The notes: generated from the letters alone by a model not told the origin. Counted from the stretch's first letter, positions 6,271-15,939 are shown. The stretch: DNA of 64,000 nt from Chitinophaga polysaccharea (GCF_902150045.1 NZ_CABFVU010000004.1:124001-188000); one strand, 5' to 3'. Made by a program: numbers and translations.

Positions 6271-8910
6271 ATGTCCAAGAATAAACTGAAAACTGAAAAA
6301 CCGGAAAGCAAAAAACCACCTAAAGCCCCCGCAGCGAATCCTGATGTACTGAAAAAGGACAAGGAGCCCGAGGTAAAGGTGAAAGAGCTGGTGAAAGATG
6401 AACGCACTCACAAAGTACTGGGCGTGTTCTTCCTTTTACTGTCTGTTTATTGTTTTATAGCTTTCACTTCCTATCTTTTTACCTGGGAAGATGACCAGGA
6501 TAAAATTTTCCATTATTCTACCAGGGAATTATTTTTTGGAGATGTAAAAGTAGATAACCTGCTCGGCCGCCTGGGCGCTTATGTGTCGCATAACTTCTTC
6601 TTTTATGGAGTAGGTATTGCGGCTTACCTGTTCTGTTACTTCTTTTTTATTATCGGTGTAAATTTCATCGTAGGCCGCCGGGTATTCCGTATCTGGCGCA
6701 GCATAAAATATATCCTGTTCGGGTTGCTGTTTATCAGTATGACCATGGCCTTTGCCGTGGGCGGTGGTGATTTCCCCTGGGGCGGCGCCCTGGGCGATGC
6801 GCTGAACAAATGGACCACCGGTTTTGTAGGTAAAACGGGAACAGCGCTGCTGTTGCTCGTGGTGGGCCTCTCCTGGCTTATCTGGAAATTCAATTTCGAC
6901 TTTAAATGGCCGGAGAAAAAGGTGAAACCGCCAAAGCCCGTTCCCGCAGCGGCGCCGGCCGCCCCTGTAATGCAGCCTGCCACTGCGGCAGCCGCACCTG
7001 CCGCTTCAAAGGAAGACCCGCGCAGGAATGGCCTCCGCGAAGAAGGCGGCGTAATGGTGATCCCTCCCCATGCAGAAGAGGAAGAAGGCGAGGAGCTGCC
7101 GCCCATGCAACTGGTGGAAAGGGAAGACATTACCGTGATCCCATCCGCACACGCTGCCTACCTGCCACAGGAAACACCGGAGCCTTCCTATGAAAACGAG
7201 CTTCCGGTTGAGGAAGAAGAAGAGGAGGAGGAAGACCCGGGACCATTGCTGTATATAGAAGAAACACCTGAGCAACCACTGGCCCCCACAGGCAAAAAGA
7301 AAGGGGAGCCGGTAGAAGTGACCTTCGAAATAAAACCTACTTACCAGGACGAGGAAGATGAAGTGGAAGAAATAGCGCCGGTAAGGCCGGTGGAACCGGT
7401 GGATCCTTACGATCCGTCGCTGGACCTGAGGGATTACAAATTCCCGACGCTGGACCTGCTGGAGAATCATAATGCAGATAAAGTGATTGTACAGGATACC
7501 TCAGAACTGGAAAAGAATAAGAACCAGATCATTGATACCCTGAAGAATTACGATATTTCTATCCAGAAGATCAGCGCCACCGTAGGGCCTACCGTTACCC
7601 TGTACGAAATTGTACCGGCTGCCGGTGTTCGTATCTCCCGTATAAAAAACCTGGAAGACGATATCGCATTGAGCCTGTCGGCCCTGGGGATCCGTATCAT
7701 TGCGCCTATTCCAGGAAAAGGCACCATTGGTATTGAGGTACCTAATGTGAAGAAGACCATCGTATCTCTCAAAAATATGCTGGCTTCGGAAAAGTTCCAG
7801 ACCAGTACCATGGACCTGCCTATTGCCATCGGCAAAAAGATCGACAACGAAAACTTCATTGCCGACCTGGCGAAAATGCCACACCTCCTGATGGCAGGTG
7901 CTACCGGTCAGGGTAAATCCGTTGGTATCAACACTTTGCTGGTATCTTTGCTGTACAAAAAGCATCCGTCACAGCTGAAGTTTGTGCTGGTGGATCCGAA
8001 GAAAGTGGAGCTGTCGCTGTACAAGCTTATTGAGAAGCATTTCCTGGCTAAATTACCAGGCGAGGACGACGCTATTATTACCGATACGAAGAAGGTAATT
8101 CATACCCTGAATGCGCTTTGTATTGAAATGGACCTGCGTTACGACCTGCTCAAGGAAGCCGGTACCCGTAATATCCGTGAATACAATAATAAATTCACCC
8201 AGCGCCGTTTGAACCCGCTGAAAGGCCACCGTTACCTGCCGTTCATTGTGCTGGTGGTGGATGAGTTTGCGGATCTGATCATGACAGCGGGCAAGGAAGT
8301 GGAGATGCCAATTGCCCGTTTGGCCCAGCTGGCCCGTGCCGTGGGTATCCACCTGATCATTGCCACGCAGCGCCCGTCTGTAAACATTATTACCGGTACT
8401 ATCAAGGCCAACTTCCCGGCCCGTGTAGCCTTTAAGGTATCTTCCAAAATAGATTCCCGTACTATCCTGGATATCGGCGGCGCCGAGCAGCTGATAGGGC
8501 AGGGGGATATGCTGGTTTCCTTCAACGGGGAGCTGGTGCGTTTGCAATGCGCCTTTGTGGATACGCCGGAAGTGGAAAGCGTTGCTGAATTTATCGGTAA
8601 CCAGAAGGGCTATCCTGATGCCTTCCTGCTGCCGGAATATGTGGATGATAAAGACCCGGATGGCCGTGAGCTGAGTATTGCAGACAGGGATCCGCTGTTT
8701 GAAGAGGCTGCCCAGGTGATTGTTTCCACCCAGCAGGGCTCCACTTCGCTGCTGCAACGCAGGATGAAGCTCGGGTATAACCGGGCCGGACGTCTTATGG
8801 ATCAGCTGGAAGCCGCCAATATAGTGGGCCCTAACATGGGGAGCAAGGCCAGGGATGTGCTGGTAAAAACGGAAAGCGAGCTGAACGAAATCCTTAATAA
8901 TTTGTTATAA
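6271..8910 (+). CDS. ftsK: DNA translocase FtsK/SpoIIIE
   Basis: An 879-residue membrane-anchored ATPase that pumps DNA during chromosome segregation at the septum. About 45 charged cytoplasmic residues are followed by four membrane spans (roughly residues 47-215), then an Ala/Pro and very acidic linker with runs of Glu (about 220-390), then the RecA-like motor with Walker A GATGQGKS near 543-550 and Walker B VLVVDEFADL near 657-666, and a C-terminal gamma winged helix (about 810-879) that would read polar KOPS-type DNA signals. Length and order match the family. It follows the hydrolase by 21 nt. Confidence 0.95.
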   Translation: MSKNKLKTEKPESKKPPKAPAANPDVLKKDKEPEVKVKELVKDERTHKVLGVFFLLLSVYCFIAFTSYLFTWEDDQDKIFHYSTRELFFGDVKVDNLLGRLGAYVSHNFFFYGVGIAAYLFCYFFFIIGVNFIVGRRVFRIWRSIKYILFGLLFISMTMAFAVGGGDFPWGGALGDALNKWTTGFVGKTGTALLLLVVGLSWLIWKFNFDFKWPEKKVKPPKPVPAAAPAAPVMQPATAAAAPAASKEDPRRNGLREEGGVMVIPPHAEEEEGEELPPMQLVEREDITVIPSAHAAYLPQETPEPSYENELPVEEEEEEEEDPGPLLYIEETPEQPLAPTGKKKGEPVEVTFEIKPTYQDEEDEVEEIAPVRPVEPVDPYDPSLDLRDYKFPTLDLLENHNADKVIVQDTSELEKNKNQIIDTLKNYDISIQKISATVGPTVTLYEIVPAAGVRISRIKNLEDDIALSLSALGIRIIAPIPGKGTIGIEVPNVKKTIVSLKNMLASEKFQTSTMDLPIAIGKKIDNENFIADLAKMPHLLMAGATGQGKSVGINTLLVSLLYKKHPSQLKFVLVDPKKVELSLYKLIEKHFLAKLPGEDDAIITDTKKVIHTLNALCIEMDLRYDLLKEAGTRNIREYNNKFTQRRLNPLKGHRYLPFIVLVVDEFADLIMTAGKEVEMPIARLAQLARAVGIHLIIATQRPSVNIITGTIKANFPARVAFKVSSKIDSRTILDIGGAEQLIGQGDMLVSFNGELVRLQCAFVDTPEVESVAEFIGNQKGYPDAFLLPEYVDDKDPDGRELSIADRDPLFEEAAQVIVSTQQGSTSLLQRRMKLGYNRAGRLMDQLEAANIVGPNMGSKARDVLVKTESELNEILNNLL

Positions 8911-9042
8911 TATGTTAAAGCCGCCTGAATTTATTACCCTTTTTCAGGAAATATGATCAATTTTGCACCCTGTAAAAACCTACACGGCTATACCGGCATG
9001 GCATTTGTCTTTGTTGGATAGCACAAACTAAAAAAAACTACG

Positions 9043-9702
9043 ATGAAGAAATTTGTATTAACCGGAATGTTGTTGAGTGGTATTATTTTCAGCGGCATGG
9101 CACAATCCAGGGGCGCTTCAGATCCAAAGGCAAAAACCGTTCTGGATGGTGTTAGTAATAAATTCAAATCATTAAAAACAGTAGTCGCTAATTTTGTATT
9201 AAAGATAGAAGGCGCCAATAACAGTGTAACTGATTCTAAAAAAGGGATCGTTTATCTTAAAGGGGCCAAATATAAAGTAACACTGCCCGGACAGGAAATT
9301 ATCAGTGATAACAAAACCTCCTGGACATATGCGAAAGATGTGAATGAAGTAACCGTAAATAACGTGGATCAGAGCAGTGGCGCCATGACACCGGCCAAAC
9401 TGTTCACCAACTTCTACGACAAGGATTACCTGTATAAACTGGAACCTGAAAGTACTGAAAAAGGAAAGGTATTACAGAATATAGAGCTTACGCCTACAGA
9501 TAAATCCAAGAACATTTTTAAAGTGATTGTTTCCGTAGATAAAAAGAGCCAGAGCATTGCCAAAATGAAGGTGTTTGAGAAGAATGGCAATCATTATACC
9601 TACGAAATCACCAATTTCACACCAAATACCAACCTGAGCGATGCTACCTTTACTTTTGACGCCAAGAACTATCCCGGCGTGGAAGTGGTAGATCTCCGCT
9701 AG
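9043..9702 (+). CDS. LolA-like outer-membrane lipoprotein carrier
   Basis: A 219-residue periplasmic protein with a signal peptide cleaved near MAQS (residue 20-21). The mature part starts with DPKAKTVLDGVSNKFKSLKTV and continues with KGIVYLKGAKYKV and LPGQEIISDNKTSWTY, the LolA fold layout, in which a hydrophobic half-barrel carries lipoproteins from the inner to the outer membrane. Bacteroidota have several LolA-like paralogues and not all are true carriers, so no symbol is given. A clear hairpin terminator follows at 9721. Confidence 0.85.
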   Translation: MKKFVLTGMLLSGIIFSGMAQSRGASDPKAKTVLDGVSNKFKSLKTVVANFVLKIEGANNSVTDSKKGIVYLKGAKYKVTLPGQEIISDNKTSWTYAKDVNEVTVNNVDQSSGAMTPAKLFTNFYDKDYLYKLEPESTEKGKVLQNIELTPTDKSKNIFKVIVSVDKKSQSIAKMKVFEKNGNHYTYEITNFTPNTNLSDATFTFDAKNYPGVEVVDLR

Positions 9703-9720
9703 TATAAGATTTTCATTATA

Positions 9721-9795
9721 AAGGCCACCGGAGCGCAGATAACCGCGGTAAATACAACAAATTACCGCCGTTGTTTCCGCTCCGGTGGCTTTTTG
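9721..9795 (+). terminator. Terminator after the LolA-like gene
   Basis: AAGGCCACCGGAGCG (9721-9735) pairs with CGCTCCGGTGGCTTTTT (9779-9795), a long stem ending in a T-run, with a second complementary pair (TTACC types) inside the loop. Confidence 0.85.
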
Positions 9796-9803
9796 CAATA
9801 GGC

Positions 9804-9834
9804 TTTGTGCTTTCTGCTTATTTATTTACCTTTG
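9804..9834 (+). promoter_or_regulatory. Promoter of lpdA
   Basis: TTTG (9804-9807), a 19-nt spacer, then TACCTTTG (9827-9834): a full match to the Bacteroidota consensus TTTG-N19-TAnnTTTG. Transcription would begin about 20 nt before the ATG at 9861. This argues against the longer in-frame start at 9771. Confidence 0.8.
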
Positions 9835-9860
9835 GCAAGTTCAATTTAAAATTAAACAAT

Positions 9861-11267
9861 ATGGCATACGACGTAATCGTAATTGGTAGTGGGCCCGGCG
9901 GATATGTGGCTGCTATCCGTGCTTCTCAGCTGGGATTTAAAACTGCAGTAGTTGAAAGAGAGAGTCTGGGTGGTATCTGTTTAAACTGGGGCTGTATTCC
10001 AACGAAGGCTTTGTTAAAAACGGCACAGGTTTTTGAATATACGCAGCATTCAAAAGATTATGGTATCACTGTAAGTGATGCAAAGGTGGATTTTGAAGCG
10101 GTGATCAAACGTAGTCGCGGTGTTGCCGATAAAATGAGCAGGGGCGTTCAGTTCCTCATGAAGAAAAATAAGATCGACGTGTTAATGGGCAATGGAAAGG
10201 TAAAATCCAAAGGCCAGGTGGAAGTGACCGATAAAGATGGTAAAGCCACTGTACACGAAGCAAAACATATTATTCTGGCTACAGGCGCACGTGCACGTGA
10301 ACTGCCTAACCTGAAAATTGATGGTAAGAAAGTGATCGGCTACCGTGAAGCCATGGTGCTCCCACAGCAGCCTAAATCCATGATCGTTGTGGGTTCCGGC
10401 GCTATCGGCGTTGAATTTGCTTACTTCTACGCTACCCTGGGCACTAAAGTAACCATCGTTGAGTTCCTCCCACGCATCGTACCGGTGGAAGATGAGGATA
10501 TCTCCAAAGAACTGGAAAAAATATACAAAAAGAAAGGCATCGAGATCATGACCAACTCCTCTGTGGAAGCAGTGGAAGCAAGTGGTAACGGTGTAAAGGC
10601 AAAAGTAAAAACCCAGACCGGCGAAATCACCCTGGAAGCAGATGTGGTACTGAGCGCGGTAGGTATCGCTGCCAATATTGAAAACATCGGCCTGGAAGGA
10701 TTGGGTATCAAAACCGACAAGGGCCGTGTACTGGTAGATAAATATTACCAGACAAATATCCCGGGCGTTTACGCTATCGGTGATATGGTTCCCGGCCAGG
10801 CGCTTGCACACGTAGCTTCCAAAGAAGGTATCGTTTGCGTGGAAGCCATCGCATACAATGAAAAGAAATATGCGCACAAACCAGAGCCACTGGACTACAT
10901 GAACATTCCGGGCTGTACTTATTGCGCACCTGAAATTGCTTCTGTAGGTTATACTGAAAAAGCGGCAAAAGAAGCCGGTTACGAAGTGAAAGTGGGGAAA
11001 TTCCCCTTCTCTGCTTCCGGTAAAGCTTCTGCAGCCGGCGCTACTGAAGGTTTTGTAAAAGTGATCTTCGACGCTAAATACGGCGAGTGGTTAGGCACGC
11101 ACATGATTGGTGCTAACGTTACTGAAATCATCGCTGAAACAGTGGTAGCGCGTAAGCTGGAAACTACTTACCAGGAGGTGCTGGATTCCATCCACCCTCA
11201 CCCAACTATGAGCGAATCTGTAAAAGACGCTATAGAAGTAGCTTACGGCGAAGCAATTCACCTGTAA
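9861..11267 (+). CDS. lpdA: Dihydrolipoyl dehydrogenase (E3)
   Basis: A 468-residue FAD enzyme that reoxidises dihydrolipoamide in 2-oxoacid dehydrogenase complexes and the glycine cleavage system, producing NADH. The FAD motif GSGPGG is at 9-14, the redox disulfide is C40/C45 in GGICLNWGCIPTK, an NAD motif GSGAIG follows near residue 180, and the interface base is H447 with E452 in HPHPTMSE. The start at 9861 is chosen for the family-typical MAYDVIVIGSG; an upstream in-frame ATG overlaps the terminator and promoter. No E1/E2 genes are nearby, so it is probably shared by several complexes. Confidence 0.95.
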   Translation: MAYDVIVIGSGPGGYVAAIRASQLGFKTAVVERESLGGICLNWGCIPTKALLKTAQVFEYTQHSKDYGITVSDAKVDFEAVIKRSRGVADKMSRGVQFLMKKNKIDVLMGNGKVKSKGQVEVTDKDGKATVHEAKHIILATGARARELPNLKIDGKKVIGYREAMVLPQQPKSMIVVGSGAIGVEFAYFYATLGTKVTIVEFLPRIVPVEDEDISKELEKIYKKKGIEIMTNSSVEAVEASGNGVKAKVKTQTGEITLEADVVLSAVGIAANIENIGLEGLGIKTDKGRVLVDKYYQTNIPGVYAIGDMVPGQALAHVASKEGIVCVEAIAYNEKKYAHKPEPLDYMNIPGCTYCAPEIASVGYTEKAAKEAGYEVKVGKFPFSASGKASAAGATEGFVKVIFDAKYGEWLGTHMIGANVTEIIAETVVARKLETTYQEVLDSIHPHPTMSESVKDAIEVAYGEAIHL

Positions 11268-11290
11268 TTTTTACCTCATTGTAAGTATAG

Positions 11291-11330
11291 AAACAGCTGT
11301 TCCGGTTTACCGGAGCAGCTGTTTTGTTTT
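11291..11330. terminator. Terminator after lpdA
   Basis: AAACAGCTGTTCCGG (11291-11305) pairs with CCGGAGCAGCTGTTTT (11310-11325) with one mismatch near the centre; followed by TTGTTTT. Confidence 0.85.
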
Positions 11331-11339
11331 AATGGATCA

Positions 11340-11724
11340 TTAATCTGTGATGATGAGTTTTTCGGTGGCCGTTTGATTGCTGCCGCTTGCCCGCAAATAA
11401 TACACACCAGGTGTGGTACTCCAGTCTTTTCGCCCGTAAAGTGGCAGTCCTGTTTTTCTGCATATCCCGCATATGTACCGGTGCGCCCTGGTTGTTATAG
11501 ATCATTATCTGTACGTTGGTGTTGTTCCTGAATCCCAGTAGGGTAATTGTAAACTCGTTGCTTACAGGGTTGGGATAAATCCGGATGCCGGCATCGCTGC
11601 CTGTTTTTGATGCGGTAGTAGTTAATACGCCGGTATCTGCAATCGCAAGGCTAATGGTACCATTGCAGGCCATCCCAGCGCAAGAAATACAGCTACCACC
11701 GGAATTTTCGCATGCCTGCAGCCG
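11340..11724 (-). pseudogene. Orphan T9SS C-terminal sorting domain, frameshifted remnant
   Basis: Reading on the minus strand, directly after and in frame with the stop of the subtilisin gene, there is a Cys-rich stretch (ACENSGGSCISCAGMACNG), then a second T9SS type A sorting domain: IRIYPNPVSNEFTITL, VQIMIYNNQGAPVHM. The domain then loses frame at an AAAA run (plus-strand TTTT 11427-11430); in the shifted frame it ends properly as WSTTPGVYYLRASGSNQ ... KLIITD, stop at 11340. No start codon with a signal peptide precedes it. It is the tail of a lost or rearranged exported protein, or a second tail cut off the neighbouring protease by the TAG codon. Confidence 0.75.
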
Positions 11725-14532
11725 CTAGTTCTGTTTCACCACTTGTGTGGAATAGATCCGTTTATTATCTGCATAAATACTACAGTTATAAATACCATTC
11801 GCCAAACGCTGCACTTCTACTGTTTCCTGGGTGGCTTCCAGGTTTCGCTGCAATACTATCCGTCCGCTCATATCTGTGATCACCAGCCTGCGGCTGCGCA
11901 TGGTGCCATCCAGAACAGTGAACTGGTTGCTCACAGGGTTTGGAAAAAGCAGGATATGGTTATCTGCAATAATGGTTACTGTTACAGGATCCGCATAAAT
12001 AGCCTGTCCGCTGCTGGTAAGTAGTTTTACACGATAGCGCAGCAATCCTTCCGGCGCGCTGTTGTCGAGATAATTAAAGTTCATAGCGTTGCCAACAGGC
12101 TGTTGCTCCAGCGTTACCCAGCCTTCCCGGGTTAACCGTTCCCAGTAAACCGTTTGCAGCTGCCAGGTGCTTCCGAGTGTAAGGGATAACGCCACTTTAT
12201 TGTCGGTGGTAGGATCAGCCAGCAGGGTTTGTACATAGCATCCAACGCCCTGTTGTGTATAGTTAACGGCATAGCTGCGAAGGCCGGTCCACCCGGCGGG
12301 GGCAACAGGGCTTACCGCAAAATATAGCGATGAAGCGGTTGCTTTGGGAATGAAGATGAAGGTATCGCGTACCTGCCGGTAAGGCGTCAGTTCTGTATTG
12401 CCCATGGTGTACAACTGGTAAGCTGCAGCGCCGGGCAGCCCGTTCCAGTATAGCAGCACCGTATCTGTACAATTGAATCCTGCGCGCATGGTGAGCAGCG
12501 GTGAAACATACAGGGTTGGGCTGATAAACGAGGTATCCGTTAACGTTAGTTTCAGTATCACCGGACCGAAAATATCCGGCGCCACCCATTTATATTGCCC
12601 GTTTTCCACTGCAATGTTCTGCACAACAGGCAGCCAGGTATGGCCACTGTCGCTGCTGTAGAAGAGATCACTGTTACCCTTATACGTAGTTTGCCATTGC
12701 AGTGGCAGTAGCTTGCCGGCGGCCGTTACAGCGCCGTTTGCAGGGTTTTGCCACTGGAAAGTGCTGGCAGGAATCATTTCATAGGCCAGGTAAAAAGATT
12801 GTGTACCAGCTGTCACCTGTGCGCCGGATACGCTTATCCGCATATTGCCCGCTGCGGGATGTTCAATGCTGATCTGTTCTGTATTGTTGATGCTGTCCCT
12901 GCCGCGCGTTGCGGGCAGCTTCAGGGAATCGGCCGATGGATAGGTGCTCAGTATCCAGGGCTGCCACGATTTACCATCGGAAGTAGTGGCGGTGATATCA
13001 AGATCGTTTATAAGCGCTTTAACGGCGTTTACTGCGGCTGGCGGATCATTCCAGCACAAGGTTACTTTTACTTCCTGTATGCCCTCCGGAATGGCGATAT
13101 TGAAGGTGGCAGCTGTATGGTTGCTTACATTGCCCTGCAACAACCGGTTATCCTGTATCGTTTTTATGGCAGCGAAGGCATGGAGGCTGCCATATCCGCT
13201 GCTAAACGACGGATGTACATCTGTCGCCCGCGATGCACTGTTAATAATCACCGCTTTAAGAAGGGCAGAGGGGGCGGCGCTGCCATGCAGCATGCGCCAG
13301 GTATCCTGCAACAGGGCCATTACGCCGCTGGTAAGCGCTGCGGCACCGGAAGTGCCGTCTTCACCATATGCAGTAACATGCGGCACTATACGGCCATCAT
13401 AAGCAGGGCCTTTGGAGCTGAGGCCCATTAGCCGGGTGGCATCATCAGTACCGCCGGCTACAAGGATATTTTTTGCCTGCTTGAAATTGCCGGATAAATT
13501 AGCGTAGCCGGCAATGCCCTGGTAACGGCCGCCTGCCGCGGGCGACGTTCCAATATTACCGGAAGAATATACATGCACGATGGTATCTGATGTATAGATC
13601 TGCTGATCGTAAGCCGCTGCTTCTGCACCATAATAGTTTTCGATGTCGGTACCATAGGAATGGTTTTGCACGGTGGCACCGGATTGATGATAGTAAGCGT
13701 CTTCATCAGGGAATAAACTGCTGTTGTAATCAGATGAACTGAGCTTTACCCCGGGCGCGGCACCTTTGCCGCCGGCGCCGCTGTTGCCCGCACCGCCAAT
13801 CAGCGTGGCCATGATCAGGGCGTGGGCGGTTTTAAGCGTAGAATTATAGGAAGATGGAATGTACCGTCCCTGTAAATCGATGTCTGTTGTATCAAATATA
13901 TCCTCTTTAACGGAAACGGTTACACGCTCGCCTGTGATAAGGGGAAACTGCTGTTGTGCAAATGTGATCCTGTTCAATACCATGTTGCCGGTATTGATAA
14001 TGATTTCAGGAGAGGGGCGCCGGATAAGGTCTGCAAACTGTATAACCGGCTGACTGATAAACGAGGGCCAGTCCTGCTTTTTGACCTTTACTACAGCCAC
14101 ATGGTATTGGGTGGAGTACGACTGTACCCGTGCATATGCCAGTTGTTTTTCTGAAGGCATGTATGATACCTGTATGAGGATGCTATCCTGTGCAGTTGTT
14201 TTTTCCAGTTGCTGTAACAGGTGAATACTTGCTTTGAAATTATACCCCGCGCTGTAACAATACAGAATAGTACTATCGTTTGGCGCATGTTGTAATATAT
14301 AATGATAACGGGAAATCGGTTGCATAAGTCCCAATTGCCGCAGTTGCCGTTCATCCGGGAGCTTTGAAAACTTCACCAGGAATGGCCCGCTTTTCCGTTG
14401 CATCGAAAACGTATCTGTAGCGTATCGTTGCACCATGCTGTCTGTATAGTACTGCTGCTGCGCTTTTGCATAGCAATAATAACATAACTGCAGAAGCAGC
14501 ATTAGCCATATTTTAAAGGTTTTTATCCGCAT
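11725..14532 (-). CDS. Subtilisin-family (S8) serine protease with T9SS sorting domain
   Basis: A 935-residue exported protease. The signal peptide MRIKTFKIWLMLLLQ is followed by a pro-region, then the S8 domain: Asp in KEDIFD (D211), His in TAHALIMAT (H237), oxyanion Asn in QNHSYG (N290) and Ser in GEDGTSGAAA (S395). After the catalytic domain comes a jelly-roll-like domain (WNDPPAAVNAVKALINDLDI) as in KP-43-type subtilases, then Ig-like repeats and a C-terminal type A sorting domain (LLFPNPVSNQF ... IYSTQVVKQN) for export and surface attachment by the type IX system. The start at 14532 is chosen because the signal peptide begins there; a start at 14577 would add 15 odd residues. The HGTH motif is degenerate (AHALIMAT) but its His remains. 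Substrate unknown. Confidence 0.85.
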   Translation of the reverse strand: MRIKTFKIWLMLLLQLCYYCYAKAQQQYYTDSMVQRYATDTFSMQRKSGPFLVKFSKLPDERQLRQLGLMQPISRYHYILQHAPNDSTILYCYSAGYNFKASIHLLQQLEKTTAQDSILIQVSYMPSEKQLAYARVQSYSTQYHVAVVKVKKQDWPSFISQPVIQFADLIRRPSPEIIINTGNMVLNRITFAQQQFPLITGERVTVSVKEDIFDTTDIDLQGRYIPSSYNSTLKTAHALIMATLIGGAGNSGAGGKGAAPGVKLSSSDYNSSLFPDEDAYYHQSGATVQNHSYGTDIENYYGAEAAAYDQQIYTSDTIVHVYSSGNIGTSPAAGGRYQGIAGYANLSGNFKQAKNILVAGGTDDATRLMGLSSKGPAYDGRIVPHVTAYGEDGTSGAAALTSGVMALLQDTWRMLHGSAAPSALLKAVIINSASRATDVHPSFSSGYGSLHAFAAIKTIQDNRLLQGNVSNHTAATFNIAIPEGIQEVKVTLCWNDPPAAVNAVKALINDLDITATTSDGKSWQPWILSTYPSADSLKLPATRGRDSINNTEQISIEHPAAGNMRISVSGAQVTAGTQSFYLAYEMIPASTFQWQNPANGAVTAAGKLLPLQWQTTYKGNSDLFYSSDSGHTWLPVVQNIAVENGQYKWVAPDIFGPVILKLTLTDTSFISPTLYVSPLLTMRAGFNCTDTVLLYWNGLPGAAAYQLYTMGNTELTPYRQVRDTFIFIPKATASSLYFAVSPVAPAGWTGLRSYAVNYTQQGVGCYVQTLLADPTTDNKVALSLTLGSTWQLQTVYWERLTREGWVTLEQQPVGNAMNFNYLDNSAPEGLLRYRVKLLTSSGQAIYADPVTVTIIADNHILLFPNPVSNQFTVLDGTMRSRRLVITDMSGRIVLQRNLEATQETVEVQRLANGIYNCSIYADNKRIYSTQVVKQN

Positions 14533-15114
14533 GGAGGCGTTGGAAAATGGTATGTGATCCTGGTTTAGTGTTGCCACCTAAAGCTACTGTATTTAGTTTT
14601 TCAACACAATTTTTTATCATCTCTACAACAAAAATTTTTTTTAAGTAAAACGAATGTTGTAATATTGAAACAGGAAATCCTTATGATAAAATTCAACAAA
14701 ATCTGAGCAACGATCTGTAAACTGTTTCACGAACAACCAATTTATAGCGCAAATCTGAATCACCGGAACAACCGGTATTACTGAATCACTACCAATCCAT
14801 TAAAATCTGATGCTATGCTATAGCAAGGCATATTAGCTATTGTATGTACCCGAAAACGAGAGTACTGTGTAATCGTAGTTTTCAGGAAGATAGTCAAAGC
14901 TAAACGATTGCATTTGCAGCAGGAGAATGAAAAGCAGCTGTGTTCCAGGATGCAGCGTTATAGCCGTTTTATACCTGATCCGGCCGCAGAGCAGTATGGC
15001 ATTTAGTGTTGTTAACAATTGCTTGTTTACAAGAACAGGCGAAAGGATATCTTTTTTTTAAACCTAAACCGAAAATCTGATTTTTTTTTCTAAACAAAAC
15101 CAAAAATCTGAACT
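14533..15114. other. Long AT-rich divergent intergenic region
   Basis: This region separates the S8 protease and the M57 protease. I see no supportable gene; a 61-codon minus-strand frame at 14833-15018 has no family character. It holds five copies of AAATCTGA (listed separately) and long A/T runs at 14630-14645 and 15051-15090. Confidence 0.6.
14698..15111 (+). repeat. Five copies of AAATCTGA upstream of the M57 protease
   Basis: AAATCTGA occurs at 14699-14706, 14751-14758, 14803-14810, 15073-15080 and 15104-15111. The first three are spaced 52 bp apart and the last ends 3 nt before the ATG at 15115. The last two sit in similar contexts (ACCGAAAATCTGA and ACCAAAAATCTGA). An 8-mer is expected about once per 65 kb, so the cluster is notable. 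Function unknown. Confidence 0.6.
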
Positions 15115-15939
15115 ATGAGAACACAATCAATTCCAGTACTCTGCTGCATGGCAGCGGCCTTCCTCTTTGCGTCCTGTCAGAAGAACGATGCAAAAAAAGA
15201 AGTGCAGCCAGATCCTGTATCAGCAGAAGTGCTAGCCCAGATCAAAGCAAACGGCTTCAGTACGGAGAACGTGGTAAAAACCGAGGATGGTTACCTGGTG
15301 GAAGGTGACATCCTGCTTACAGCTGAACAGCTGAAAGAATCAGTTAGCAGTCCTGTTTTAAGAATCGCCAAAACAGAGCAGTACCGTACCAATTACCTGG
15401 TAACAGCACTGCCCCGCGTTATCAGGATTAAAGTAACCGGTCTTGGTACCGCTTTTATTGCTGGTACAGACACGGCTATTGCGCGTTACAACAGGTTAGG
15501 ATTACGTATGACCTTTCAGCGTGTAGCCAGTGGCGCTGCTGAAATTACGATCAAGGGTTTCAACCAGGGACCAAGCGGTGGTTACATTACACTGGGCTCT
15601 TCCGGGTTCCCTACCAGCAGTGGCAACCCTTACAGCACGATTAAAATGAACACAAACCAGTATGCGTATGGATCTAATCCAAACGTACTGTATGTGGGCT
15701 CTGTGATCCAGCATGAAATTGGTCACTGCATTGGTATGCGCCATACCGATTACATGGACCGTTCCTACAGCTGTGGCGGTACTCCAACAAATGAAGGTGC
15801 AAGCAACATAGGTGCAGTGTATATTCCGGGCACCCCATCCGGACCGGATGCCAACTCCTGGATGTTGGCCTGCTCCAATGGCGGAAACCGTACGTTTAAT
15901 GCCAATGATATTATTGCACTGAATTATCTGTATCACTAA
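15115..15939 (+). CDS. M57 family (HEIGH) zinc metalloprotease, lipoprotein
   Basis: A 274-residue lipoprotein: signal peptide then lipobox FASC (C21) and a charged tether. The metzincin-like zinc motif HEIGHCIGMRHTD lies near residue 201-213, supplying three His ligands and the catalytic Glu; this is the hallmark of the Bacteroidota M57 / dual-action HEIGH metallo-peptidases. Conserved IRIKVTGLGTAFIAGTDTAIARYN and GGYITLGSSGFP regions precede it. The C-terminal DIIALNYLYH is typical. It is probably a cell-surface or outer-membrane protease. Upstream lies the AAATCTGA cluster; downstream is a decayed dioxygenase. Confidence 0.85.
   Translation: MRTQSIPVLCCMAAAFLFASCQKNDAKKEVQPDPVSAEVLAQIKANGFSTENVVKTEDGYLVEGDILLTAEQLKESVSSPVLRIAKTEQYRTNYLVTALPRVIRIKVTGLGTAFIAGTDTAIARYNRLGLRMTFQRVASGAAEITIKGFNQGPSGGYITLGSSGFPTSSGNPYSTIKMNTNQYAYGSNPNVLYVGSVIQHEIGHCIGMRHTDYMDRSYSCGGTPTNEGASNIGAVYIPGTPSGPDANSWMLACSNGGNRTFNANDIIALNYLYH

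Noticed and set aside
6636..7193. Long antisense and alternative frames inside ftsK
   Set aside because: They are by-products of the acidic and Ala/Pro-rich linker codons; the FtsK frame is complete.
7204..7240. GAAGAAGAGGAGGAGG tract as a simple-sequence repeat of interest
   Set aside because: It encodes the Glu-rich FtsK linker, common in this family.
9771..9860. Longer N-terminus for dihydrolipoyl dehydrogenase (start 9771)
   Set aside because: The extra 30 codons overlap the upstream terminator and the lpdA promoter; the family start is at 9861.
14833..15018. 61-codon minus-strand frame in the S8-M57 gap
   Set aside because: No family signature, no promoter near its start, and it lies in a low-complexity AT-rich region.
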